A model generated the notes under the pieces. The model did not search any database, was not told the origin of the DNA, and saw nothing but the letters and a program-made list of their open reading frames with translations. Shown in pieces: positions 44,231 through 53,535 of a DNA stretch of 61,105 nt. Both the position numbers and the translations under genes were made by a program. Source of the stretch: Candidatus Melainabacteria bacterium GWF2_37_15 (GTDB lineage Bacteria > Cyanobacteriota > Vampirovibrionia > Gastranaerophilales > UBA9971); NCBI GenBank assembly GCA_001784565.1, contig MFRL01000064.1, positions 1 to 61,105 of the forward strand, in the 5' to 3' direction. Numbering within the stretch: position 1 is the stretch's first letter; each line of letters begins with the position of its first letter.

Positions 44231-45829
44231 CTAATTATTTTTAAGTTTATCGGTTACATCCGGTAGGCCAAAAGTGCATTCATAAAATCCAAAGTAATTC
44301 TTGTCTTCATATAATTCAAGCCCGGTATTAAAATAATTATTAAATAATACCTTGAAAGAATTTACAGGTGTAATTGTTTCGTATAGCCCCCGTGTATTTT
44401 TTTCGCCGGGGAAATAATACGCATTAAGTATGCCAAAAGAATTTATAATAAGATCTTCATCAGATAAAAACATATCTGAATATTTTTCCTGGTTTTTTTG
44501 GAGATCAATACTCTGTTCTTTTAGTTCTAACAGAGTTTTTTGGAAATGATAGTGTGAGCCATGATCAGATTGAATAATAATTATTGGGGGTTTTTTTGAA
44601 TTTTTAATGATACTGGTTATTAATTCTTTTATTTTTTCATTTGTAAACATTAAATAATCAACGTACAAATCCTTTTTGAGCCATTCTGTTGCGTATTCGG
44701 AAGGCTCTACAATATGTTCCGGTTGTTCTTTACCTGTTCGATTAAATAAGTACGGTGGATGAGGGGTTAAAAAATGTGCATAAATAAATTTAGGTTCCCG
44801 GGCAATTTTTTCAGGATGGGATAAAAACTCCAGCCGCTTGATTAAGGAATTCTTATAAGAATTATAAAAATATATATTTATAAATTTTTCTTCTATAAAA
44901 TTCCCGTTTAAGTCCAAAAGCCCGATTATAGAATTCTTATAGATTAAATAATTAAGGCTGGTTAACAAAAAATTAAATTCATTATTCGTGTATTCAATAT
45001 CAGCAATACTTTTAAGGTCACTTAGCATATCATTTTTAACTACATCAAGAAATAGAAATCTGTATCCCTTGGACTTTAAAAATTTTACAACTTCGTTTTC
45101 GCGCCTTAATTGTACCAACTTAAAAGCATTGGTGTTCATGTTGTGAGTGTTTTGCAAATCATCGTTAATATAGCGCATATTTAGTGAAGAAGTAATTGAA
45201 TAAGTTGTACACATATAATTAGATGTTGAGTTTTCAGCCACAAAAAACCCTTTATTTTCAAGCCATGTAAGGAATTCCGAATTGTCATAATTGTAATATT
45301 CTTTTAAAGCCTTATTATTAGCGTATCCGTCGAGAACTATATAATAAATATCAGGGTGGTTATTTTGAATTACGTTGGATGATTTTATGCTGGTTTTCTT
45401 GAACAAGTTTTTATACATATCAGCAGGAACGGAAATCAGGCACAGTATAATTAAAACTGATGAAAAGTAATTCAATATATTAACTAATTTATTCCCGTCA
45501 TACTTCTTTTTTATTATGAATACACAAAGCAGCCCGATTATGACTATTGAAGTGATGGAAAATGCCAGGATATGCAGCTTTGTTAGTTGGTATATTAAAT
45601 TTCCATTCAAAATAAATATCATTAATAAAGATGTTATAAAGGATGATTTTATTGGGTTTTTAATAAGCCTGTCGGAAATAAAAAATATGGCTAACGCCAA
45701 TAATAAAACAATAAAGAGCGGTAATAAAACATGAAGGAAATTAACTTCGACAACATTACGTGTAAACAGGAAAATTACCGGATATATACTAAATAAAACA
45801 ACATGAATTAAATGTTTAAACTTATTCAC
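44231..45829 (-). CDS. Membrane sulfatase-like / alkaline-phosphatase-superfamily protein
   Basis: The GTG start has AGGAAATAG upstream. Five or so N-terminal membrane helices (~1-155) precede an extracytoplasmic sulfatase-like domain starting PDIYYIVLDGYANN (metal-binding Asp) and containing NSTSNYMCTTYSITSSLN, where a Thr/Cys nucleophile would lie, and IIQSDHGSHY (metal-binding D-H). Such enzymes modify lipid- or polysaccharide-linked groups (phosphoethanolamine or glycerophosphate transfer). It is the third gene of an overlapping or adjacent set with the methyltransferase and the small DPGTGS protein. Confidence 0.85.
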   Translation of the reverse strand: MNKFKHLIHVVLFSIYPVIFLFTRNVVEVNFLHVLLPLFIVLLLALAIFFISDRLIKNPIKSSFITSLLMIFILNGNLIYQLTKLHILAFSITSIVIIGLLCVFIIKKKYDGNKLVNILNYFSSVLIILCLISVPADMYKNLFKKTSIKSSNVIQNNHPDIYYIVLDGYANNKALKEYYNYDNSEFLTWLENKGFFVAENSTSNYMCTTYSITSSLNMRYINDDLQNTHNMNTNAFKLVQLRRENEVVKFLKSKGYRFLFLDVVKNDMLSDLKSIADIEYTNNEFNFLLTSLNYLIYKNSIIGLLDLNGNFIEEKFINIYFYNSYKNSLIKRLEFLSHPEKIAREPKFIYAHFLTPHPPYLFNRTGKEQPEHIVEPSEYATEWLKKDLYVDYLMFTNEKIKELITSIIKNSKKPPIIIIQSDHGSHYHFQKTLLELKEQSIDLQKNQEKYSDMFLSDEDLIINSFGILNAYYFPGEKNTRGLYETITPVNSFKVLFNNYFNTGLELYEDKNYFGFYECTFGLPDVTDKLKNN

Positions 45830-45832
45830 TGC

Positions 45833-47215
45833 CTATTTCCTTTCCATTAAATATAAAAAGCGTAATGAATTTTCTATTTGGGATGACTTAACAATAGTGA
45901 AATAATTTGAAAACTCCTGTTCAAAAATTTCTTTAGAATAATCGTTAAAAATATCTTCCCTTGTAGAAAGCAGTTTCTGCACCATGGAGTCTTCTTTTGG
46001 AACAAATTCAATTACTAATTCCCGGCATATTCCGGCAAAAAATTCAGCGAGTTTTCTAACAGGTACGTTGTTGGAAATCCTCAAATGATGTATTAATGCC
46101 AGCGCAAGTACTGTTTTATCATTACCTGTTCTTTCAAAAAAAGACATCCTTTCTTTACAAGACCAGCCGATGCAGGGACTTGGAGCGCATAGATCAATAA
46201 TCAAAGGCAGTATTTTTCTATTTTTTTCTTTTTTTAATTGCAGATAGTTATTTTCTACCGCAAGATAATCCATATCACAGGAAATCACGTATTTACCTGC
46301 TTCATTTGCAATTTTACTGAATATACCTGTATTTGCACCAAGATCCACAACTGTTTCTGATTGTGTTAAACCCAAATATTCCCTTATAAGCTGTTTTTTA
46401 TATTCAAAAGAATCTTCGTCATAGTTTTTTATATTGTAATAATCAGCCCATACTGTCTTATTATCCTTAAGTTTCAGGCTTTTTATAATGTTTTCAAGGT
46501 CTGTCAGAAGGTTAGCCAATGAGTTTTTTGATAATTTAAGATTATTATTGTTTTTTAGTGGTTTATCCTGCATGGCCTGCATGGATTTTTGCATAAAAGC
46601 GTTAAAGTGGATGTGAGTAAGTATAGAAAAGTTCAATAGAGTTGTTTTGGGGAGTAAATTTGAGGTTGTATCCAGCGGAATTCCATCTATGTTGCTCAAA
46701 AGAAGAGATTGCAGTTTATATTCTTTGAGGCTCATTAATAAAAGCGGAGCCAGAAAATGCTGGCAAAACTGCTTATACGCAATCCATGGTGTTCCTTCCA
46801 CATATTTTTCCAATGACAAAATATCTATAAAAATCGGTTTTGAGCCAATAAACTGAACATTGTAAGCACTTGCGTCCTTAAGAGTCATATTATATTTGAG
46901 TGAGATTTTTTGTATTTTTAATGTTAAAAGAGCAGCATTCTTTAATGCTGAAAAGCTCCATTCATAAGGATACGAAACAAAAGGGAGCATATCGGGCTTG
47001 TAAATTTTATATTTATCTATTTCCTTATGATTTACCACAAGGTTTTGCTTTAATAATTGCTCCCACAAGCCTGAATCCAGTAAATGTTCAAAATTCTCTT
47101 TATAAGAATCGTCAACAAACCTGTATAATTCCCCATCCTGCCAGTATAAAAAACCTGAAGGGTCACGAAAAGAAGAAGCTTGTAAGTTTGAATTAATTGA
47201 GTCCACTATCTTCAC
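45833..47215 (-). CDS. Class I SAM-dependent methyltransferase, NoeA-like
   Basis: The 460-aa protein (GTG start) has an N-terminal region (~1-190) with FRDPSGFLYWQDGELYRFV and LKDASAYNVQFIGSKPIFIDILS, then a Rossmann methyltransferase with the SAM motif VVDLGANTGIFSKIA (~286) and CDMD. It resembles NoeA-type nodulation/O-methyltransferase relatives. The start overlaps the small membrane protein gene by 23 bp, and the stop is 4 bp from the sulfatase-like gene, so the three probably act together on an envelope glycan. Confidence 0.8.
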   Translation of the reverse strand: MKIVDSINSNLQASSFRDPSGFLYWQDGELYRFVDDSYKENFEHLLDSGLWEQLLKQNLVVNHKEIDKYKIYKPDMLPFVSYPYEWSFSALKNAALLTLKIQKISLKYNMTLKDASAYNVQFIGSKPIFIDILSLEKYVEGTPWIAYKQFCQHFLAPLLLMSLKEYKLQSLLLSNIDGIPLDTTSNLLPKTTLLNFSILTHIHFNAFMQKSMQAMQDKPLKNNNNLKLSKNSLANLLTDLENIIKSLKLKDNKTVWADYYNIKNYDEDSFEYKKQLIREYLGLTQSETVVDLGANTGIFSKIANEAGKYVISCDMDYLAVENNYLQLKKEKNRKILPLIIDLCAPSPCIGWSCKERMSFFERTGNDKTVLALALIHHLRISNNVPVRKLAEFFAGICRELVIEFVPKEDSMVQKLLSTREDIFNDYSKEIFEQEFSNYFTIVKSSQIENSLRFLYLMERK

Positions 47216-47399
47216 TATTTTCGCTATTTTCGTCTTCTGAAGCTTGTTTCTTAGAAAATAAACTCGTAAAGAAAAGCTTTATATTTAGCCAAAAGCTTTT
47301 TATTGAAATAATAATTCCTATAGCGGCTGCAGCGGCTACTTGAGCAACAAAACTTCCTGTGCCGGGATCTATATAACAGATAAATAATTCACCAGACAT
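47193..47399 (-). CDS. Small membrane protein with YIDPGTGSF motif
   Basis: AAAAGG precedes the ATG closely. The 68-aa protein contains Y9-IDPGTGSFVAQ, one or two hydrophobic helices (~17-55) and an acidic Ser/Asp/Glu tail. Small 'Y-[IL]-D-P-G-T-G-S' proteins are familiar next to sulfatase-like and NoeA-like genes in many bacteria. The exact function is unknown. It heads the trio and overlaps the methyltransferase start. Confidence 0.75.
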   Translation of the reverse strand: MSGELFICYIDPGTGSFVAQVAAAAAIGIIISIKSFWLNIKLFFTSLFSKKQASEDENSENSEDSGLN

Positions 47400-47420
47400 A
47401 CCTTTTATTATAGGAAACTA

Positions 47421-48158
47421 TTAATTTTTTTCAAGTATTACCTTATAATTTGCCCTATCAACAGTAACTTTAAATTTTTCAAGGAAACTTAAACCCAAAA
47501 GTCCAGCTAATCCCATATCTGTCCCTGATGTGTGAACAGGAAGATCCATTACTATTGCTTCAACGTTTTTTACGTATAACCCATTAACTTCTATACTGGG
47601 GATTCTGACAAGAGGTGCATTTATATATCCGCTGCCGGTCATTATTTTCATAGTTTTTGCATTTTGTGTGGAAATATTGAGCCTCGCCGCAATATTTCTT
47701 GAAATTGTAGTATATGATGCACCAGTATCAAGAACAAATTTTGTTTTATATGTATCATTTAGCAGTACATCATTAACAATAATTGATCCTCCTGCCATAT
47801 TTACGTTTAAAATTGCCTTGTTTACTTCCTTAGGATATTTATTAGTACCTGTTGATTCGCCCAGGTTTCTTAATCCTGTGGATGATAGGCTAATTAACCT
47901 GTCATTATGAGAGTTGTTCATTACATTTCTATATAACTGCTTGGCTTCATTATAATTTTGCATGTTCACAAGCGTGACAGCCAGCATATACTGAGCTGTA
48001 TAATCCCTGGGGTCTTTTGTAATTATTTCCCTGAAAACTGTTTCGGCTTTAGAATAATGCCCTACTCGATATAAAGCGAGGCCTTCCTGTAAACTTTTAC
48101 CTGAAGCAAAAGAACTTGCAAATAGAAAAACGACGAAACTTAAAATAAATATCCGCAT
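47421..48158 (-). CDS. Exported TPR plus retropepsin-like aspartic protease protein
   Basis: The 245-aa protein has a signal peptide (to ~SFASG), two TPR units (~25-100) and a clan AA aspartic protease domain. The active-site motif is FVLDTGASYTTIS (D144), with the hydrophobic flap region and the closing GLAGLLGLSFLEKFKVTVD typical of TIGR02281-like proteins. Such domains act as homodimers. It lies 21 bp upstream of the DPGTGS gene on the same strand. Confidence 0.87.
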   Translation of the reverse strand: MRIFILSFVVFLFASSFASGKSLQEGLALYRVGHYSKAETVFREIITKDPRDYTAQYMLAVTLVNMQNYNEAKQLYRNVMNNSHNDRLISLSSTGLRNLGESTGTNKYPKEVNKAILNVNMAGGSIIVNDVLLNDTYKTKFVLDTGASYTTISRNIAARLNISTQNAKTMKIMTGSGYINAPLVRIPSIEVNGLYVKNVEAIVMDLPVHTSGTDMGLAGLLGLSFLEKFKVTVDRANYKVILEKN

Positions 48159-48199
48159 AAATATTTTATCGGTCAGTTTTTGTTTTTATTGAGTAACTT

Positions 48200-49099
48200 T
48201 TAAAATCTTTTATCAAAGTTAATAAGTCCGATGTTACTTACCTTTTTATGTTTTTTATTTACTGTTAAAACAAAATTTTCATAAATATAAAAATCATATT
48301 TGTCATCAATTTTTTCAATTTCATGAGGTTCTTTAATTGTTTTCAGGATATTTGAGGATTCCGCATCAGTGGGCACAAGACTTATCCATGTTAAAATTCC
48401 ATTCTCAAAACGTAACACAGCCTGCTGGTAGAATTGACTGGCTCCTTCAAGTTCTTCAACCATGGTATATGTGGAATTAACGTCAAATTCTCCTTCCATA
48501 TACGGGAGCAGGTCAGGATAACTCTGGGTAAACTCACTTTCAACCGTTAAGCCGGGTTTAAGTTTTGGAAATGTTTCGAAAAACTTTTGTGTAGGCGTAT
48601 CCAGGATTTTATTTCTAAGGGTTTTATTAATTACAGATTGTTGTGTGGTGAAAAAAGAAATACTGCGTGCATTCGTGCTTTTTTTATCTACGGCAACGCT
48701 GTAATTATCATAATTATAATAATCCAGTGTAGTGCTGTATTTTGTATCGATGTATTTGGGGAAACCGTATATAGTTATAAATTCATTCACATTAATTTGT
48801 TTGCTCAGAACAAATTCAATCCAGTCCAGGGTTTTGTTCCTGAAACCTACGTTTATTTCATTAAAATCGTTCAGGTTATAAGGTTGTGTGGTGATTATTG
48901 ATACATTTTTTTCTGCATCAAATGATTTAACCTCAGGGCATAACTTTTTGAATTCATCCAGGGTTGTTTTCTGGAATTTAAGTTTTTCAGGCGAATAAAC
49001 ACTTGCATTTTTCCAGTCAGGCAGCTTGTCAGGGAAGACATACGCACTGGAAAAGATCAAGATTAAAAACAAATAGAATATTGAAATTATTTTTTTCAT
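48200..49099 (-). CDS. Exported protein, unknown
   Basis: The ATG at 49099 (MKKIISIFYLFLILIFSSAYVF) gives a clear signal peptide; a TTG nine codons upstream is less likely. The 299-aa mature part seems to hold two similar halves with Y/F-rich strands and LDWIEFVL / LTWISLV segments. No catalytic motif is seen and the family is not recognised. It shares strand and 41-bp spacing with the aspartic-protease gene. Confidence 0.65.
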   Translation of the reverse strand: MKKIISIFYLFLILIFSSAYVFPDKLPDWKNASVYSPEKLKFQKTTLDEFKKLCPEVKSFDAEKNVSIITTQPYNLNDFNEINVGFRNKTLDWIEFVLSKQINVNEFITIYGFPKYIDTKYSTTLDYYNYDNYSVAVDKKSTNARSISFFTTQQSVINKTLRNKILDTPTQKFFETFPKLKPGLTVESEFTQSYPDLLPYMEGEFDVNSTYTMVEELEGASQFYQQAVLRFENGILTWISLVPTDAESSNILKTIKEPHEIEKIDDKYDFYIYENFVLTVNKKHKKVSNIGLINFDKRF

Positions 49100-49218
49100 A
49101 TTTATTATTATGCCTGTTTTCTGCAAATTTACAAAACCATCAAAACAATGAATTTTTGAGAGTTAAATTTAATTTTTACGTGTTTTATATATTTAGCATG
49201 ACATAAGGGAAGTTAAGT

Positions 49219-50400
49219 ATGATTTCAGCGGTAAGACCTTCATTACCTCTATCTATAGCGATTGTTGATGATTATGATTGTAAAGATATTGATGTGAACG
49301 GGGATTTTTGTCCTGATATAACACATGGTGAAGATACAGAAACCACGTTAACAAGTAATTTAAGGGTTAATCATGTAATAAGAAGGTTTTCCATTCCTTG
49401 CAACTCAGGAAATGAAAAGCTTGTTGATAATACTCTATTACAAACGTTTAATGAGTTGGAAAGCCCTGAGAATAAAGATATTAAATATGTTAATATGTCG
49501 CTTGCTGAGGAAATAAGATTTGATAAGCTTAAAAGAAAATATGATAAATACCTTAAGGATAATAATTTACCTGGTGAGGAACTAACGCCGGATAATATAG
49601 TTAAGAATAGAAAAACGGTCATAGATGTGTTTGGAGAAAAAGTTAAACCGGCTTTAAAATCAATAATTCAAAAATTAGAAAATGTTGCGAAAACTAAGAA
49701 TATATTTATTGCACAGCATAATATATATACCAAGGATTCTTTAGAGTTTGTGGACTCTGAACCATTTGCCAAGGGAATAATAAGTGTTGGATCTGAAACA
49801 CAAAAGCGTCAAAGACCGGAATTTAACTTCCCGGGCACAACTTATATTTATGCTAAAGGTAATTATAAAACAACTCCGGTTCTGAAAAACGGTACAGTTA
49901 TCGGCTTTGACAGAACAGAAGATGGGAAAATGGATATACCAATATCAAAAATAACCGGCCATGAAATAATCGAACAGTTTGCTGGTTCTTGCATAAAAGA
50001 AGGCGCTAATATTAAAGATGTAGAAGCAACAGATGTTGATTATGAAAGACTGAAACAATATATAGATGGAACACAACCAGGTAAAGAAAAAGAATATTTA
50101 AGTGCCAAATTATTTTCTATAGATAAATTACATGAGAAGGGAATAATGTGGAAACAGGAATCCCTGGTTAAAAAAGGGACTCATCTTGATTTAAATACTG
50201 TTTTAACTTTTTCTGACAGTATGAGTGCTGCATACAGTGGTAAAGAAGTCACAAATCCGTCATTGGTATTTAAGGTAAAAAAGAATGGAAAAGTTGTATA
50301 CAATCCTTGTGGGAAAAAGGGTGTTATTAGTGAAATAGATGCAACTTCTCTGGCGACACCTACGGCACTGGCGCAGCACATAAATAAACTGTACGCCTAG
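49219..50400 (+). CDS. Divergent subtilase (S8)-like protein
   Basis: AAGGGAAG precedes the ATG. The 393-aa protein shows a subtilase order: IAIVDDYD (Asp17), DITHGEDTET (His36, with the HGxxT pattern), KYVNMSLAEE and, close to the C-terminus, DATSLATPTALAQ (Ser377), which parallels GTSMATPHVA. The oxyanion asparagine may be in FIAQHN. There is no signal peptide or prodomain, and the early, tightly spaced Asp-His plus long middle are unusual. It may be a cytosolic, exported-by-other-means or inactive relative. Confidence 0.7.
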   Translation: MISAVRPSLPLSIAIVDDYDCKDIDVNGDFCPDITHGEDTETTLTSNLRVNHVIRRFSIPCNSGNEKLVDNTLLQTFNELESPENKDIKYVNMSLAEEIRFDKLKRKYDKYLKDNNLPGEELTPDNIVKNRKTVIDVFGEKVKPALKSIIQKLENVAKTKNIFIAQHNIYTKDSLEFVDSEPFAKGIISVGSETQKRQRPEFNFPGTTYIYAKGNYKTTPVLKNGTVIGFDRTEDGKMDIPISKITGHEIIEQFAGSCIKEGANIKDVEATDVDYERLKQYIDGTQPGKEKEYLSAKLFSIDKLHEKGIMWKQESLVKKGTHLDLNTVLTFSDSMSAAYSGKEVTNPSLVFKVKKNGKVVYNPCGKKGVISEIDATSLATPTALAQHINKLYA

Positions 50401-50401
50401 A

Positions 50402-52291
50402 TTACTTCTTAAATAACTTCCTGATATCGTCCATAACCTGCTTGTTTTTGGTTGGGTTTTTAGCTTCGCTTATTGCTCTTGCTTTTGATATTTTTGAGGA
50501 GTCTTCAAGGTGCTTTATTTTGTCCTTGATTTGCTGGGCATTTTTGTATTCACGGCCTTTTAGCCTTAAAAAAGTTTCGTATGATTCCTTGGCTTCTTTG
50601 AAATCATCCATTATTTCAAAAATCTGGGCCAGGTTATAATAAATATCCGCATTGTCCGGCTCAAACCGGATAACCCTTCTAAGCTCCACAACAGCTTCCT
50701 GGTATCGCTTCATTTCAAATAAAGCAAGACCAAGATTATGTTTATATTCAGGGTTGTAGAAGTCAATTGTGCCGGCCTTTCTGTAGAAACTCACTGCGTT
50801 TTCCAGGTTTCCTTCTGCCTGGTACATAAGTCCGATTTCATTCAGGAAAACAGCATTTTCAGGTTCAAGCGTTGCTGCCACCTTAATATTATTTATTGCT
50901 TCGTCAAGATTACCTAGTTCTCTGTTAATAAGGCCCTTTTGATAATAAGCATCAGGCAGGTTCTTATTATATGAAGTTGCCTTATTGAAAAACTCTATTG
51001 CGTCCTCAATTTGCCCCAATTTTGAATAATAAATCCCTAACCCATAATGTGCTTCAGCAAATTTATCATTATTATTCAGGGCTAATTCAAAATAATTCCG
51101 AGCTTTTTCAAGTTCATTCTTTCCTAAAAGTATTATTCCAACAGCATAACAAGCATCAATCAACTCTGAATTCAGGTCAATAGCTTTTTCATAAGCTTCA
51201 ATTGCTTTATCTTTTAACCCGATTGTCTGGTATATGGAAGCCAGGTTGTACCAGTTTATAGGATCATTACTGTTTATATCTAATGATTTTACAAAACACT
51301 CAATTGCTTCCTTGAATTTTTCCGTCGCAGTATAAATCGAACCCAGCACAGAATAAGCCTGAGCATAAGATGGATTAAGCTGTATAGTTTTATTTAGTTC
51401 AGCTTCAGCCAGTTCATAATCTTTATTTTTGTAATATATGTAGCCTAGAGCATACCTGATTTCGGGGTTATCAGGATTAAGACTTGCTGCGCATTTAAAT
51501 TCATTTAAAGCTTCTTCTGTCCAACCAAGAAAACCGTATGCAAGTCCCAGGTTACTGTATGCGTTAATGTTTCCGGGTTCAAACGTGATTACATATTTGA
51601 GTTCGGGTATGGCTTTTTCATATTTTTCCTGTTCAATATAGGTTAATCCAAGGTAATAATGTGCTTTAACACTGTCAAAATTTATATCCAGGACTTTTTT
51701 AAATTCCATTTCAGCATTTTCACAATCATTGCTGTTTAAATGCAGAATTCCAAGACCTAAACGAGCTTCATAATTTTCAGAATTACTGTTAATAGCCATT
51801 TTGTAGTGATGTTTAGCCTGTTCAATGTCCCCTTTTTTTTCAAAGTTCATGGCAAGAAGCATATATCCTTTATCCAGGCCAGGGTAATCACGCAGTATTT
51901 TTTCTATCAGGTTGAGAGATTTTTCATAATCATTTGTTGCTATATAAAGAATAGCGAGATTCTGGGCTATATCAATGTCATATTTGCTTGCTTCGTGAGC
52001 TTTTTCCATATATTCAACAGCTTTACCAAGCTTTTTAGTAAGCTCATAGGATTTGGAAATACCCAGCAAAGCCAGTACATAATCAGGTTTTTTGCTGAGA
52101 GAGCTTTCATAAAAGATTATTGCCCTTTCAAAATCACTCGTGCAAAAACATGCATCAGCTACTTTTTCCAGGACTTCATAACTGTGAGGGTTTATAAAGA
52201 GTGCTCTTTTATAGATTTGTATTGCATTTTCATATTCCTTTTCCCGCTTTGAATTATCTCCAGCAGTTACTAATGCTTCAAAATCAGTCAC
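50402..52291 (-). CDS. Large TPR-repeat protein
   Basis: The 629-aa protein starts at GTG 52291 and consists of about 17 tandem TPRs (for example YEKAIPELKYVITFEPGNI, LDEAINNIKVAATLEPEN) with Lys-rich linker and tail. No signal peptide, membrane helix or enzymatic domain is seen, so it is a cytosolic scaffold, possibly for polysaccharide, pilus or secretion factors. The start overlaps the end of the 71-aa gene by 8 bp, suggesting coupled translation. Confidence 0.88.
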   Translation of the reverse strand: MTDFEALVTAGDNSKREKEYENAIQIYKRALFINPHSYEVLEKVADACFCTSDFERAIIFYESSLSKKPDYVLALLGISKSYELTKKLGKAVEYMEKAHEASKYDIDIAQNLAILYIATNDYEKSLNLIEKILRDYPGLDKGYMLLAMNFEKKGDIEQAKHHYKMAINSNSENYEARLGLGILHLNSNDCENAEMEFKKVLDINFDSVKAHYYLGLTYIEQEKYEKAIPELKYVITFEPGNINAYSNLGLAYGFLGWTEEALNEFKCAASLNPDNPEIRYALGYIYYKNKDYELAEAELNKTIQLNPSYAQAYSVLGSIYTATEKFKEAIECFVKSLDINSNDPINWYNLASIYQTIGLKDKAIEAYEKAIDLNSELIDACYAVGIILLGKNELEKARNYFELALNNNDKFAEAHYGLGIYYSKLGQIEDAIEFFNKATSYNKNLPDAYYQKGLINRELGNLDEAINNIKVAATLEPENAVFLNEIGLMYQAEGNLENAVSFYRKAGTIDFYNPEYKHNLGLALFEMKRYQEAVVELRRVIRFEPDNADIYYNLAQIFEIMDDFKEAKESYETFLRLKGREYKNAQQIKDKIKHLEDSSKISKARAISEAKNPTKNKQVMDDIRKLFKK

Positions 52292-52499
52292 GGTTAACCT
52301 CTATTTTCCTGTTTGTAATTGGGCAATATGAAATATGCTTCAATTTTATTACATTGTTACTTCCAAGACAAACCTCATTATCTTTCCTGTAGAATTCACA
52401 TATAAGGCAATCATCGTAATCCATAAATTCGATACGTTCTTTCCGCCGTTTTTTTGCGTATTCCTGAAGGGAAAGTATCTTTTTCACACGTCTTTTCAT
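52284..52499 (-). CDS. Small basic protein with CxxC, unknown
   Basis: The 71-aa protein has a Lys/Arg-rich start (MKRRVKKILSLQEYAKKRRK), then CLIC, a cysteine at EVC and one at SYCP, which could form a zinc knuckle. Its end overlaps the TPR protein start by 8 bp. No Shine-Dalgarno sequence is obvious. The family is not recognised. Confidence 0.55.
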   Translation of the reverse strand: MKRRVKKILSLQEYAKKRRKERIEFMDYDDCLICEFYRKDNEVCLGSNNVIKLKHISYCPITNRKIEVNRD

Positions 52500-52559
52500 A
52501 CCAGCATTATATATTAGGGCTATTACCCGGGCAATTTTGTTAAGGAGAGTTAAAGATCT

Positions 52560-52577
52560 GGTGGGCTGAAGCCCACC
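52560..52577. repeat. REP-like palindrome GGTGGGC-TGAA-GCCCACC
   Basis: A perfect 7-bp GC-rich stem with a TGAA loop stands alone in an AT-rich gap; similar GGTGGGCTTCAGCCCACC palindromes recur as dispersed elements in other bacteria (from memory). Confidence 0.5.
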
Positions 52578-52589
52578 CTATATTGGCTA

Positions 52590-52621
52590 AAAATAATAAT
52601 TGCAACAACAACTGTTGCAAT
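52590..52621 (-). terminator. Terminator of the 83-aa gene
   Basis: ATTGCAAC (52599-52606) pairs with GTTGCAAT (52614-52621). Read on the minus strand it is followed by TATTATTTTTAG, just after the stop at 52640. Confidence 0.65.
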
Positions 52622-52639
52622 AACAAATAAATATTTTTA

Positions 52640-52891
52640 TTAAACCTGATAAAGCTGCTCCATGTCATACCTGTCTAAATAACCTTTTAAAAGGTATCCA
52701 ATAATAATTGAGCAGGAAACTATATCTTTTTCCGCAAGCGTTGTCTTGTTTTTTACTTTTGAGATTAATTCAGCATAATTATTTATTACATAAAGCATCT
52801 GAACATCTACTCTGTCAAACATTATATCCATCATTTTCTGCGGATTTTCAAGGCTTTTTAGGAATTCTTCAGCTGCTTGTACCCTGTTCAT
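52640..52891 (-). CDS. Unknown 83-aa helical protein
   Basis: AAGGTAAT precedes the ATG. The product is a helical, leucine- and methionine-rich protein (MNRVQAAEEFLKSLENPQK..) without cysteine motifs beyond one Cys, without signal peptide and without known domain. It is followed by a terminator on its own strand and lies downstream of the CBS protein gene. Confidence 0.6.
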   Translation of the reverse strand: MNRVQAAEEFLKSLENPQKMMDIMFDRVDVQMLYVINNYAELISKVKNKTTLAEKDIVSCSIIIGYLLKGYLDRYDMEQLYQV

Positions 52892-52979
52892 TGATTATTA
52901 CCTTTATATACTATGTTCACAGTATATCGGTGTGCCTAGCTATACACAATTAACCAGGTAATTAATCCGTGCAGGTTAT

Positions 52980-53402
52980 TTATGCCTTTTTAGCTTGCTT
53001 ATATTTATCATTAAGCCATATAAAACCTATTACTTTTTTATCCAGTGGTGTTTTAACCACAGGAGCATATTTATTATTAAGGTACTTCATAACCGAAAAA
53101 GCGTGCTCCGCCTGGGTTTCCGGATAAAATACCAGCGGCATAGTGCTTTTGTTGATTATATCCTTAACTTTTATGTTTTTTAAGGAATCAAATATATTCC
53201 CAAAAACAAAAAAGTTCTTTTTGATGTACTCCTTAACATTTTCCCTTTTCAGTTGACTTACAAGTAAAAAGTCTTCACTAACCACTGATATATTATCAAT
53301 GTTGAACTTTTTCATATGTTCAATAACTTTCAATAAATCATCATTTTCGTATACGTATAACGATGAATTACTGACAAAATCTGCCACCATAGTTTTACTC
53401 AT
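52980..53402 (-). CDS. CBS-domain pair protein
   Basis: The 140-aa protein has two CBS-like motifs. The first, VADFVSNSSLYVYENDDLLKVIEHMKKF, continues NIDNISVV. The second, VKDIINKSTMPLVFYPETQAEHAF, continues NKYAPVV and ends VIGFIW. Free-standing CBS pairs sense adenosyl nucleotides or Mg. The match is by pattern and fairly convincing despite divergence. No Shine-Dalgarno sequence is clear, and partners are unknown. Confidence 0.7.
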   Translation of the reverse strand: MSKTMVADFVSNSSLYVYENDDLLKVIEHMKKFNIDNISVVSEDFLLVSQLKRENVKEYIKKNFFVFGNIFDSLKNIKVKDIINKSTMPLVFYPETQAEHAFSVMKYLNNKYAPVVKTPLDKKVIGFIWLNDKYKQAKKA

Positions 53403-53535
53403 GCCTAATTATTCTCCCTTGGTCCGATGATCTCTTCTAAATAATTCTTACATTTCTTTTTATAAGATATCTTAATGTATATAGTTAAAATATTATCAAG
53501 TCACTTACCTAAGTTACTAATATTAGGTTTGTTGA

